DNA from: Bacteroidota bacterium
GTDB lineage: Bacteria > Bacteroidota > Bacteroidia > Palsa-965
Reading direction: 5' to 3'
DNA length: 64,000 nt
Assembly: GCA_016194975.1 (NCBI GenBank)
Contig: JACQAM010000007.1
Coordinates: 341,031-405,030, forward strand
Below are positions 34,854-42,558 of this stretch, one piece after another. The translations under genes were made by a program, and so were the position numbers. Positions within the stretch are counted from its first letter, which is position 1. Every line of letters begins with the position of its first letter. The notes beneath the pieces were generated by a model that was not told the DNA's origin, did no database searches, and worked only from the letters and a program-made list of their open reading frames with translations.

Positions 34854-34976
34854 GGGCATCTCTAAAAACACAGAAATGCAAGGCGGGCAAGTCCGAAAAA
34901 CCGGAGTTTACTTTTCGTAAATGAGGATTTTGAGGACGTAGCCCAACGCAGCAGTTCGAAGTTATTAGAGATGCCC
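34854..34976. mobile_element. 123-bp MITE, copy 2
   Basis: Same orientation and length as copy 1 at 23707, with three base differences. Flanked by AAAA on both sides (34850-34853, 34977-34980), a 4-bp target duplication different from that of copy 1, so it inserted independently. Confidence 0.9.
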
Positions 34977-35052
34977 AAAAAACAAATTCCAAAACTTTCA
35001 TGAGTTCGTTTGGAGTTTGGGATTTAGCGTTTGTATAATTTTTATTTTTTCT

Positions 35053-36006
35053 CTACAGCCCTGCTTCTTTCCACGCTAATGCAGCAGCGCCAAGCACAGC
35101 CGCATTATCCGGCAATCCCGACATTTCTATTTTCACTTTTCCTTTGTAGTTGCGCAGAATATATTCGTCAAAATATTTTCTTGTTGGTTCGAGAATATGT
35201 TTTCCTGCTTTGGCAAGTCCGCCATAAAGAAAAATATGCGACGGACTTGTTACCGTTACCATATTCGCGAGTGCAAATGCCAGTTTTTCTGCGGTGAAAT
35301 CCATCAGTCGAAGGGCAAGATGATCTCCGTGTTCGGCCGCGGATGCAATGTGTTTACTTTCGAGTTGATCGAGCGGAATACTTTTCAATTCACTTTTTTC
35401 TTTATCGGATCCGATCATTTCTCTCGCCGTATTTACAATTCCGGTTGCAGATACATAAGTTTCGAGACAACCTTTTCTTCCACAACCGCAGAGCCGCCCG
35501 TTTTTTTCCACGATCACGTGTCCTAATTCTCCTGCAAAACCATCGTGCCCGTAAAGCACATCGCCATCCACAACAAATCCGCTTCCGAGCCCGGTTCCGA
35601 GTGTGATCACTACAAAATCTTTCAGCCATTTTGCATCGCCGAAAAGTTGCTCGCCCAGCGAAGCAGCATTCGCATCGTTGGTAAGTTTACAGCGACGAAA
35701 AGTTTCTTTCTCCATCATTGCGGTCAATGGAATAATTCCGGGCCACGGCATGTTGGGCGCAAATTCAATACTTCCTGTAAAATAATTCGCGCTCGGTGCG
35801 CCGATCCCTGTACAAACGAGTTCAGTTCCCGTACTTCTCAACCCGTTTTTCATGTGTGTAACGGCTGCCTCCACCCATAATTCCGGAGTTGCATAAGAAC
35901 GCGTATCCATCTTCGCGCTGAAATGAATTTTTCCTTCGCGATCCACCAGAGCGATCTCTGTATTCGTTCCGCCGATGTCTATTCCTGCTACTACTTGTTG
36001 TTTCAT
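35053..36006 (-). CDS. ROK-family sugar kinase
   Basis: 317 residues. The ATP-binding start is AGIDIGGTNTEIALVD (7-22), and the ROK signature region is GHDGFAGELGHVIVEKNG. The zinc site CGCGRKGCLETYVSA (about 172-186) is intact. Without an N-terminal HTH it is a kinase and not a repressor; glucose, GlcNAc, ManNAc or mannose are possible. The adjacent glycosylasparaginase and GH92 mannosidase make an N-glycan sugar the likely substrate. Cytosolic. It forms a unit with the asparaginase gene 87 bases upstream. Confidence 0.9.
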   Translation of the reverse strand: MKQQVVAGIDIGGTNTEIALVDREGKIHFSAKMDTRSYATPELWVEAAVTHMKNGLRSTGTELVCTGIGAPSANYFTGSIEFAPNMPWPGIIPLTAMMEKETFRRCKLTNDANAASLGEQLFGDAKWLKDFVVITLGTGLGSGFVVDGDVLYGHDGFAGELGHVIVEKNGRLCGCGRKGCLETYVSATGIVNTAREMIGSDKEKSELKSIPLDQLESKHIASAAEHGDHLALRLMDFTAEKLAFALANMVTVTSPSHIFLYGGLAKAGKHILEPTRKYFDEYILRNYKGKVKIEMSGLPDNAAVLGAAALAWKEAGL

Positions 36007-36093
36007 GTTATGAGAGATGAAAACTGAGAGTTTAGAACTGAGAGATGAGAATTATTTTTTCAACTCGATAGTCTAAGTTCCCAGCTCTAAGTT

Positions 36094-37095
36094 CTATTTC
36101 ACAAAATAATCAGAATCGAGTAAAGTATTTTTATCATGCTGGTAAAGTGCATAGTTGAATCCTTTCTGTAATCCGTAAGCGCCGTGTTCCCCTTTTTTAT
36201 TTATGGTGAGAATTCCAACCTGGAAATCTTTATAGTTAGTATTTTTTTTCACGATGCGGTTAATTGCCTCTTCGCAGGCTTCCTGTGGAGTAGCGCCGTG
36301 ACGCATCATTTCCACAGCAGTGTGTGATGCAAGTGTGCGCAAAACAGTTTCACCGAGGCCCGTGCATGTTGAAGCGCCGACTTCATTATCGAGAAATAAT
36401 CCTGCGCCAATGACGGGAGAATCGCCGATGCGCCCGTGCATTTTCCACGCGAGCCCGCTCGTTGTGCACACGCCTGCAAATTTTCCATTCTTATCGAGCA
36501 CGAGCAATCCAATCGTATCGTGATTCTCAATATTGATCACCGGTTTGTAATTTTTTTCTTTGCACCAATCGTCCCACGCTTTTTTCTGAACGCCATTCAA
36601 TTTGTTCGGAAGAATTTCAATTCCTTCTGATTTTGCAAAAAGTTCTGCGCCACTTCCAACAATCATTACATGGGGAGTTTTCTCCATCACTTTTCTTGCA
36701 AGTGAAATCGGATGCGCAACGCCCTGTACAAATGAAACTGATCCTGCCATTCCATCATCGCTCATGATACTTGCATCGAGCGTAACAATTCCTTCCCGAT
36801 CGGGATATCCGCCGAGGCCAACGGAAGTATTGGTGGGATCTGCTTCGACAACCATCACACCGCTTTCAGCTGCATCGGTAGCAGAACCGCCGTCATTTAA
36901 TTTTTTCCACGCTGCATCATTCGCAGGCATTCCGTGTTTCCAGGTGGAGATCACAATAGGAAATCCTTCCGTTGAATTTGGATTTTTCTTTTTGCCTAAT
37001 TTTTGTTTTTTATCACTCATAGCAAATGAAGACACGCCTGTTGCAGCGAGTGCCGTGGTGAGAATTCCTGTTCTTAAAAATGACTTTCTGTTCAT
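36094..37095 (-). CDS. N4-(beta-N-acetylglucosaminyl)-L-asparaginase (glycosylasparaginase)
   Basis: 333 residues. An N-terminal NRKSFLRTG plus hydrophobic stretch looks like a Tat-type signal with RK in place of RR. The autoprocessing site is NHDTIGLLVLD; Thr194 would become the catalytic N-terminal nucleophile. WKMHGRIGDSPVIGAG, GASTCTGLGE and EMMRHGATPQEAC match, block by block as I remember it, the glycosylasparaginase of Elizabethkingia (Flavobacterium) meningoseptica. It cleaves the GlcNAc-Asn bond of N-glycopeptides in the periplasm. Neighbouring ROK kinase and GH92 mannosidase fit the pathway. Confidence 0.92.
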   Translation of the reverse strand: MNRKSFLRTGILTTALAATGVSSFAMSDKKQKLGKKKNPNSTEGFPIVISTWKHGMPANDAAWKKLNDGGSATDAAESGVMVVEADPTNTSVGLGGYPDREGIVTLDASIMSDDGMAGSVSFVQGVAHPISLARKVMEKTPHVMIVGSGAELFAKSEGIEILPNKLNGVQKKAWDDWCKEKNYKPVINIENHDTIGLLVLDKNGKFAGVCTTSGLAWKMHGRIGDSPVIGAGLFLDNEVGASTCTGLGETVLRTLASHTAVEMMRHGATPQEACEEAINRIVKKNTNYKDFQVGILTINKKGEHGAYGLQKGFNYALYQHDKNTLLDSDYFVK

Positions 37096-37117
37096 GGAGA
37101 CGGGGTGATAATTTGAC

Positions 37118-37125
37118 TAAAGGTA
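37118..37125 (-). promoter_or_regulatory. -7 box TACCTTTA for the glycosylasparaginase gene
   Basis: On the minus strand TACCTTTA lies 22 bases before the ATG at 37095. The repeat framing the GxxExxY gene begins 7 bases beyond it. Confidence 0.45.
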
Positions 37126-37132
37126 CTAAGAG

Positions 37133-37168
37133 GGGACGGAATGCGGACGGTGCGGACGTGCGGAATAC
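37133..37168. repeat. Inverted copy of the TCCGCA-type repeat, left of the GxxExxY gene
   Basis: This 36-base stretch reads GGACGGAATGCGGACGGTGC and continues GGACGTGCGGAATAC. Its reverse complement nearly equals the repeat unit at 37652. The two sets therefore face each other around the GxxExxY gene. Confidence 0.75.
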
Positions 37169-37171
37169 AAA

Positions 37172-37585
37172 TCAACCAGGTTTCTTCCCAACCAAGTTAG
37201 TATTTATTACCCGCTTGATCAATGCTCTGTCATTCGAGAATCGGATCATGAGTCCTAAGAGTTTATTCATTGACAACAGGTATTGATTCAATTGAGCATA
37301 ATCACCAGAACTAAAATATATTCCACGCTTTAGTTCAAGAATGATTTTGTCTTCGATCAGGAAATCAACTCGCCCGTTGCCGATCTTTTCTCCATCATAA
37401 ATTACGTTACAAGTAACTTGTTCTTGCACAATCAAACCTTTTTTCTTCAATGCATTTGATAATGCTTTCTGATAAATTTTCTCCAAATGTCCAGGACCGA
37501 TTGATTTGTAAACATCATAAACGCATCCGTTAATGACATAAGTCAAATCAGCATAAAGCAATTTTTCATTTAATATTTTTTCCAT
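37172..37585 (-). CDS. GxxExxY-family protein
   Basis: 137 residues from the ATG at 37585. Hallmark features are VYDVYKSIGPGHLEKIYQKAL (the GxxExxY motif within it), then VDFLIEDKIILELKRG. The latter holds the Asp and the Glu-x-Lys that make the family look like a PDDEXK nuclease core. Role not established; members occur scattered through genomes, often framed by repeats. The longer frame up to 37786 only translates the tandem repeat and is rejected, because a TACTTTTG box lies 17 bases before 37585. The last codons run to the inverted repeat at 37133-37168. Probably mobile. Confidence 0.88.
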   Translation of the reverse strand: MEKILNEKLLYADLTYVINGCVYDVYKSIGPGHLEKIYQKALSNALKKKGLIVQEQVTCNVIYDGEKIGNGRVDFLIEDKIILELKRGIYFSSGDYAQLNQYLLSMNKLLGLMIRFSNDRALIKRVINTNLVGKKPG

Positions 37586-37602
37586 AAGTAATGATTTTGT
37601 GG

Positions 37603-37633
37603 CAAAAGTATTTTCGACAAAACAAAATGTCAA
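37603..37633 (-). promoter_or_regulatory. Promoter TTG-N20-TACTTTTG for the GxxExxY gene
   Basis: On the minus strand TTG (37633-37631) and TACTTTTG (37610-37603) are 20 bases apart, 17 bases before the ATG at 37585. This fixes the start of that gene. Confidence 0.55.
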
Positions 37634-37651
37634 GTCATGTTGATAAGTACT

Positions 37652-37814
37652 TCCGCATGTCCGCACCGTCCGCATTCCGTTCCCAGATTTCCGCATGTCC
37701 GCACCGTCCGCATTCCGTTCCCAGATTTCCGCATGTCCGCACCGTCCGCATTCCGTTCCCAGATTTCCGTTCCCAGATTTCCGCATGTCCGCACTGTCCG
37801 CATTCCGTTCCCTC
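37652..37814. repeat. 38-bp tandem repeat, right of the GxxExxY gene
   Basis: Unit of 38 bases beginning TCCGCATGTCCGCACCGTCC; copies at 37652-37689, 37690-37727 and 37728-37765, a 14-base partial (37766-37779) and a fourth, slightly diverged and truncated copy to about 37814. The units are adjacent without spacers, so this is not a CRISPR array. Confidence 0.92.
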
Positions 37815-37817
37815 CGG

Positions 37818-40800
37818 TTATTCTATCTCAATTTCGTCTGCAAATATCCACGCCGGACTTCCTTTTCCCGGGTGCCATTGCGGGCAAGTTCCGATATTTT
37901 TTGCAACGACTTTTATGTAGCGCGCTTTTGTTTTTTTCACCGAAAGAAATTGATTGCGTATGGTTCCATCTCTTTTCGGATCGATATTATTTGCAACGGA
38001 ATCGATGATCGTGAAATTTTTTCCATCGGAAGAAGCGTAGAATTTTATTTCGGAAGGCATGAATATCCATGCGCCCTGATCCTGCAAACATCCGAGTGAA
38101 ATTCTCGAAACATCTTTTACTGAACCAAGATCGATCACTGCATCCAGATCTTTTCCTTCATAACCCTGCCATTCACCCGTGCGGAAATTATCGGAACCCA
38201 TTATTCCATCGATCAGCGCGTCATCTCCTCCGCCGGTGTATTGATTTTCATATTGCGTATTTAATTTTATAGAACGGCCTCCTGGAATTTTTGTGTATTT
38301 GAAATCGACGGTGTCGCTGTGCTGACCGATTTCGTTTACGGTAAATGCTTTGATCGCGGAAGTTTCTTTGATGTCGAATTTCCATGTCGTTTCTGCAAAC
38401 GCGTTTCCGTTAATGCTCTGGAATATTTTCACTCCTGGAACCTCGTAGTAGAACAGATGCATCACATCGGTAAATGTTCTTTTAATATTCGGACCAAAGA
38501 AAAGATTATTCGTTTCATAGAAATCTGTCATCTCAATTCGTGGAGGAAGCGGAATGGCGGCCTGGTCTGAGCAAACATTCACTTCCTGCCAATTCGTTCC
38601 GATCCTGATCAAAGCAAACTTTCCTCCTTTTGCAATTTCATTGAATGCAATTTCATTTTTGTGAATTTTCTTTCCATTCAAGTCAGCAAAAAGATATCCC
38701 GCTTTGAATCCTTCAGGAAGTTTGAGTTGATCTGTATCCTTTGTCAAGTCATTGATCTCAAAATCCTTTCCTGATTCAAGATGTAAAACAACATGATCAA
38801 ATCCTGGTTCTGTTATGGAATAATCACTTGTTCCTGGACTCACATCATACATCCCCATCATACTCATCACGTACCACGCACTCATTTGCCCGCAATCTTC
38901 ATTACCGCAAAGTCCGTCGGGCTTATCTGTGTATTGCTCATTACAAATTTTAGAAACGATCTTCTGCGTTTTCCATGGCTCCGAAGTGTAATCATACAAA
39001 TACGCCATGTGATGACTTGGTTCATTTCCCTGCGCGTATTGCCCGATCATTCCTGAAATATCTGCCTGGTCTCTTCCGGAAGTTGCGGATGAAGTGGAAA
39101 ATAATTTATCCAAAAACTCAATGAACTTTTTATCACCTCCATGTGCCGCGATCAATCCGGGAATGTCCTGTTGCACTGCCAATGAATATTGCCATGCATT
39201 CGCTTCGGTGTAATGGAAATTAACTTCATTCGGATCGAACGGAGAAGAAAAAGAATTGTTCAGGCGTGCGCGCATGAAACCGGTTTGCGGATCAAATAAA
39301 TTTCTCCATGACATAGAACGGTGAGAAAAATATTTATAGTCTGCATCATTCTTCATTCTCTTTGCTGCAAGTGCAATGCACCAATCGTCATACGCATACT
39401 CCAAAGTTTTCGAAACCGATTCACTTTCTCCTTCGGCAGGAATAAATCCATATTTTTTATATGCTTTCAATCCATTATCATCACTCATCGCAGAAACTTT
39501 CATCGCTTCATAAGCGAGAGCCGTATCGAAATCCGTCAATCCTTTCATCCACGCATCCACGATCACGGGAACAGAATGATAACCGATCATACAATTTGTT
39601 TCATTCGCAGAAAGTTCCCACACCGGTAATTTTCCTCCGTCCTGGAATTGTTTGAGAAAAGTGCGGATGAAATCCTGGTCGCGTTCCGGTTGAATGATTG
39701 TGAACAAGGGATGCAATGCGCGATACGTATCCCACAATGAAAAAACAGTGTATTGCGGATGAAGTGAATCGCGGTGAACTTTTTTATCCATTCCCCAATA
39801 ATCGCCATTCACATCGGAATACAAATTCGGAGAAATAAAACAATGATAGAGTGCAGTATAGAAAATTCTCTTTTTTGTATTCGAAGAATCCTTCACTTCT
39901 ATTTTTCCCAATTCGGAATTCCATTGCTGCTGCACCTTTTTTCTTACCGCATCAAAATCAAAATCCGGAACTTCTGTTTCCATATTGAGTTTCGCATTTT
40001 CGCAACTCACGGGAGACAGTGCAACTTTAACAATCACTTCTCCATGATGAACATCTTTCGTATTACAATCAAATTGAAAAACAGCCTTCAGATCTTTTGC
40101 CGAAGAAGAATCTGCTTCGAAAATTTTACCATTGCTCCATAAAGAAGATTTTTTAAACGGCACGGAAAATTTCGCGTAAAAATAAACACGCTGGTCATTT
40201 GCCCAGTTTCTCGAAAAACGATAACCACGAATGATCGAATCATTTACTATTTCGAGATGCGATCCGATAACCTCATCCCGATGCTGAAGATCCAGCAACA
40301 CCCAGGAAGAATCATTTTTATAAAATTGATAACGCTGAACTCCAACCCGGGGTGAAGCAGTCAATTCAACATTTATTTTATACTGGGGAAGACTTATAAA
40401 ATAATAACCAGCTTCTGCTCTTTCGTTGATATGAAAAAATTTTGTCCGATAACCTGGTTTCCCATCTGCACCATTTGTATAATTTATTTTTCCTGACCCC
40501 GGCATAAATAATATATCTCCATAATCACTGCAACCCGTTCCACTTAAATGCGTGTGAGAAAAACCATAGATCACCGAATCATCATAATGATAACCCGAAC
40601 AACCATCCCAGCTTCCATCCACGCGCGTATCCGGGCTCAACTGCACCATCCCAAATGGCGCGCACGCACCCGGGAATGTGTGCCCATGCCCGGCAGTACC
40701 GATCATCGGATCGACATACTTTGCAAAATCAGTTTTTACAGTATCCACTTTCCAGGGAAAACAAACGTAGCCCGGAGTTTCATTTTCACTGCAGGTGAAA

Positions 40801-40841
40801 AGAAAAAAAGACAGCGGAAGTAATAGAAGTAGTTTTTTCAT
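37818..40841 (-). CDS. GH92 alpha-mannosidase lipoprotein with C-terminal F5/8-type domain
   Basis: 1007 residues. Lipobox LFTC (Cys17). The GH92 beta-sandwich and (alpha/alpha)6 barrel show GTAGHGHTFPGACAPFGMVQ, SGYHYDDSVIYGFSHTHLSG, GMIGQYAQGNEPSHH and GNEDCGQMSAWYVMSMMG, all signature blocks of the family. The last about 150 residues form a discoidin-like carbohydrate-binding domain (SLGCLQDQGAWIFMPSEIKF). GH92 enzymes are calcium-dependent exo-alpha-mannosidases trimming high-mannose N-glycans. Outer-membrane-anchored, periplasm- or surface-facing. Same strand as the glycosylasparaginase and ROK kinase, with the GxxExxY cassette between. Length is somewhat above the usual 750 because of the added domain. 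Confidence 0.95.
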   Translation of the reverse strand: MKKLLLLLPLSFFLFTCSENETPGYVCFPWKVDTVKTDFAKYVDPMIGTAGHGHTFPGACAPFGMVQLSPDTRVDGSWDGCSGYHYDDSVIYGFSHTHLSGTGCSDYGDILFMPGSGKINYTNGADGKPGYRTKFFHINERAEAGYYFISLPQYKINVELTASPRVGVQRYQFYKNDSSWVLLDLQHRDEVIGSHLEIVNDSIIRGYRFSRNWANDQRVYFYAKFSVPFKKSSLWSNGKIFEADSSSAKDLKAVFQFDCNTKDVHHGEVIVKVALSPVSCENAKLNMETEVPDFDFDAVRKKVQQQWNSELGKIEVKDSSNTKKRIFYTALYHCFISPNLYSDVNGDYWGMDKKVHRDSLHPQYTVFSLWDTYRALHPLFTIIQPERDQDFIRTFLKQFQDGGKLPVWELSANETNCMIGYHSVPVIVDAWMKGLTDFDTALAYEAMKVSAMSDDNGLKAYKKYGFIPAEGESESVSKTLEYAYDDWCIALAAKRMKNDADYKYFSHRSMSWRNLFDPQTGFMRARLNNSFSSPFDPNEVNFHYTEANAWQYSLAVQQDIPGLIAAHGGDKKFIEFLDKLFSTSSATSGRDQADISGMIGQYAQGNEPSHHMAYLYDYTSEPWKTQKIVSKICNEQYTDKPDGLCGNEDCGQMSAWYVMSMMGMYDVSPGTSDYSITEPGFDHVVLHLESGKDFEINDLTKDTDQLKLPEGFKAGYLFADLNGKKIHKNEIAFNEIAKGGKFALIRIGTNWQEVNVCSDQAAIPLPPRIEMTDFYETNNLFFGPNIKRTFTDVMHLFYYEVPGVKIFQSINGNAFAETTWKFDIKETSAIKAFTVNEIGQHSDTVDFKYTKIPGGRSIKLNTQYENQYTGGGDDALIDGIMGSDNFRTGEWQGYEGKDLDAVIDLGSVKDVSRISLGCLQDQGAWIFMPSEIKFYASSDGKNFTIIDSVANNIDPKRDGTIRNQFLSVKKTKARYIKVVAKNIGTCPQWHPGKGSPAWIFADEIEIE

Positions 40842-40965
40842 TGGTAAAATTGTTATTCGAAGATAAGTATTAGGTTGGAGAATAGAGGGAAGATCTCCAC
40901 GAAGAATAAATGTAAATTATTGGTAATACCTCCCAACTCCTCACTCCCTGCTCCGAACTAAAATC

Positions 40966-40973
40966 TATCTTTA
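40966..40973 (+). promoter_or_regulatory. Possible -7 box TATCTTTA
   Basis: TATCTTTA lies only 4 bases before the ATG at 40978. If used, the transcript would be leaderless or start at a later codon. Confidence 0.25.
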
Positions 40974-40977
40974 CCCA

Positions 40978-42366
40978 ATGAAATTCTTTCTTCCAGCATT
41001 TATTCTTGCAACACTTTTTTCCTGTGGCGGGAATGGAAATAAATCGAAAACAGATTCGGCCGGGCCGAAGATCGTAAAAGTTCCTGCGCTGAAAAAAGGC
41101 GACTTCAATTCGCTTTACGTTTTTACCGATCCAACAAATACTTACGAAGTTTACCTGCCATCGTCTTACGACACTGCCAAGAGATTTCCGGCGGTGATCT
41201 TCTTCGACGCGCATGGCGACGGGCATTTGCCATTGGAGAAATACAAAACGCTCGCAGAAAAATGGAATTATATTTTCATCGGTTGCAATTCCACGAAGAA
41301 CGGAATGACAAGCGATATGACGATGAAGATCGGGAGTGAGTTGATCAATGAAGTGAAAACACGTTTCCCGGTCGATGAAAGTGAAATGGTACTGTGCGGA
41401 TTTTCCGGTGGTGCGCGCGTTGCAGCCGGCCTCGGGGAAAATGAGAGTGATCTGAAAGGAGTGATCTGCAATTCTGCTGCGCCACAGTCTCCGCAAGCGG
41501 GAAAAGTTTTCATTGGACTCGCCGGTCTGGGCGACATGAATTACCTTGAGATGAAAAAATTCGTTGATGGAGAGAAACAGAATGGAAATAAATTCCCGAA
41601 TGAACTCCTGGTTTTCGATGGTAAACACGAATGGGCGCCGGTGGATGTGATGGAAGATGCGATCCTGATGGTGAATGCTTACGATCTCCGGAATAATGTG
41701 AATGAAACAGACTGCCAGATGGCGGTGCAACTCGATAAAAACATCAGCGCGCAAAGTGATTCTATAAAAAATTCAAGCTGCCTCGTTGCTAAAGAACTGC
41801 TTGAGTCATTCGACGATCTTCATTTGCGGCTTTCGATGACTGAAAAAAATAATTCGGAGAGCAGTAAAAAACTTTCCTCGTTGAATTCATCCTGCGTGAA
41901 GAGTGATGAAGCCGATTGGAAAAATGCAGAAGATCTCGAGGGAAATCTTCAGAAAGAATTGCAGGACGCCATGCTCAACAATGATACGAGCTGGTGGAGA
42001 ACAAATGCATCTTCCTATTTTGAAACGGATAAAGCCGGTGCGGAAAAATTCATGCGCCAGCGTTTGCGCGGGTATGCGAGTCTCATGGCGTACTCTTATT
42101 CCAACCAGGCGATACAAGTCCAGAATCCACATGCTGCTGATAAATTCATCACTATTTACAGCATTGTGGATCCCTCGAATTCTGAATGGGCTTACCTGCG
42201 CGCAACTTTTTACATGCACACCGGAATGCAGGATTATGCTTTTCCCATGCTCGAGAAAGCAGTGGATCTCGGATTCAGTGACCGCGCACGACTTTCATCA
42301 GATCCCGCTTTTGCGTCAGCACAGAATGATCCGAGAATGAGTGAGATTTTTTCCAGGATAAAATAA
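40978..42366 (+). CDS. Alpha/beta-hydrolase lipoprotein with TPR-like tail
   Basis: 462 residues. Lipobox LFSC (Cys16). The N-terminal half is an alpha/beta hydrolase: YEVYLPSSYDTAKRFPAVIF, nucleophile Ser143 in CGFSGGARVA and a catalytic-type His near 217 in DGKHEWAP. The fold resembles phospholipase/carboxylesterase or esterase D types. The C-terminal half is helical, and DPSNSEWAYLRATFYMHTGM looks like a degenerate TPR repeat. It would act in the periplasm or at the outer membrane; the ester substrate is unknown. A long antisense frame over its first half is a shadow. Confidence 0.85.
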   Translation: MKFFLPAFILATLFSCGGNGNKSKTDSAGPKIVKVPALKKGDFNSLYVFTDPTNTYEVYLPSSYDTAKRFPAVIFFDAHGDGHLPLEKYKTLAEKWNYIFIGCNSTKNGMTSDMTMKIGSELINEVKTRFPVDESEMVLCGFSGGARVAAGLGENESDLKGVICNSAAPQSPQAGKVFIGLAGLGDMNYLEMKKFVDGEKQNGNKFPNELLVFDGKHEWAPVDVMEDAILMVNAYDLRNNVNETDCQMAVQLDKNISAQSDSIKNSSCLVAKELLESFDDLHLRLSMTEKNNSESSKKLSSLNSSCVKSDEADWKNAEDLEGNLQKELQDAMLNNDTSWWRTNASSYFETDKAGAEKFMRQRLRGYASLMAYSYSNQAIQVQNPHAADKFITIYSIVDPSNSEWAYLRATFYMHTGMQDYAFPMLEKAVDLGFSDRARLSSDPAFASAQNDPRMSEIFSRIK

Positions 42367-42397
42367 TGGTTACGAGTAATGAGTACGTTCTCAATAA

Positions 42398-42445
42398 TCC
42401 AAAATTCAAAATTCAAAACCCAAAATTCAAAACCCAATAACCATT
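42398..42445. repeat. Short-word repeat CAAAATTCAAAACC
   Basis: Tandem-like variants of CAAAATT and CAAAACC fill the spacer behind the hydrolase gene. Confidence 0.45.
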
Positions 42446-42548
42446 GGCCAACGACATAGAACCATTTGTAAAGAAGAAACAACATTCAGCCGCAACAAAA
42501 AAATTAATTGAAATACAGGCACAACTATTGATGCAAATGAGAAAATAA
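42444..42548 (+). CDS. Possible 34-residue small protein
   Basis: From a TTG the frame reads LANDIEPFVKKKQHSAATKK and continues LIEIQAQLLMQMRK to a TAA, ending 10 bases before the VWA gene. The composition looks protein-like (amphipathic helix, charged), unlike the repetitive spacer before it. No promoter box is seen and ATG is missing. It could be a short leader gene, the remnant tail of a lost gene or chance. Confidence 0.3.
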   Translation: MANDIEPFVKKKQHSAATKKLIEIQAQLLMQMRK

Positions 42549-42558
42549 TCCTCACTAA

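Noticed and set aside
23703..34980. Composite transposon formed by the two MITEs
   Set aside because: The outer flanks do not form a shared target duplication (TTAA left, AAAA right), and each copy has its own, so the block did not move as one unit in its present form.
36007..36093. Regulatory repeat GAGAGATGA/ACTGAGAG between ROK and asparaginase genes
   Set aside because: Short word repetition typical of spacers in this window; no palindrome or -7 box that would indicate control.
37586..37786. N-terminal extension of the GxxExxY protein
   Set aside because: It only translates the tandem repeat; a promoter box and conserved start fit the ATG at 37585.
37652..37814. CRISPR array
   Set aside because: The 38-bp units are directly adjacent with no variable spacers, and no cas genes are nearby.
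40870..41754. 294-codon frame antisense to the hydrolase lipoprotein gene
   Set aside because: Shadow of a gene with signal peptide and catalytic motif; its translation is His/Arg/Ile-rich without family features.
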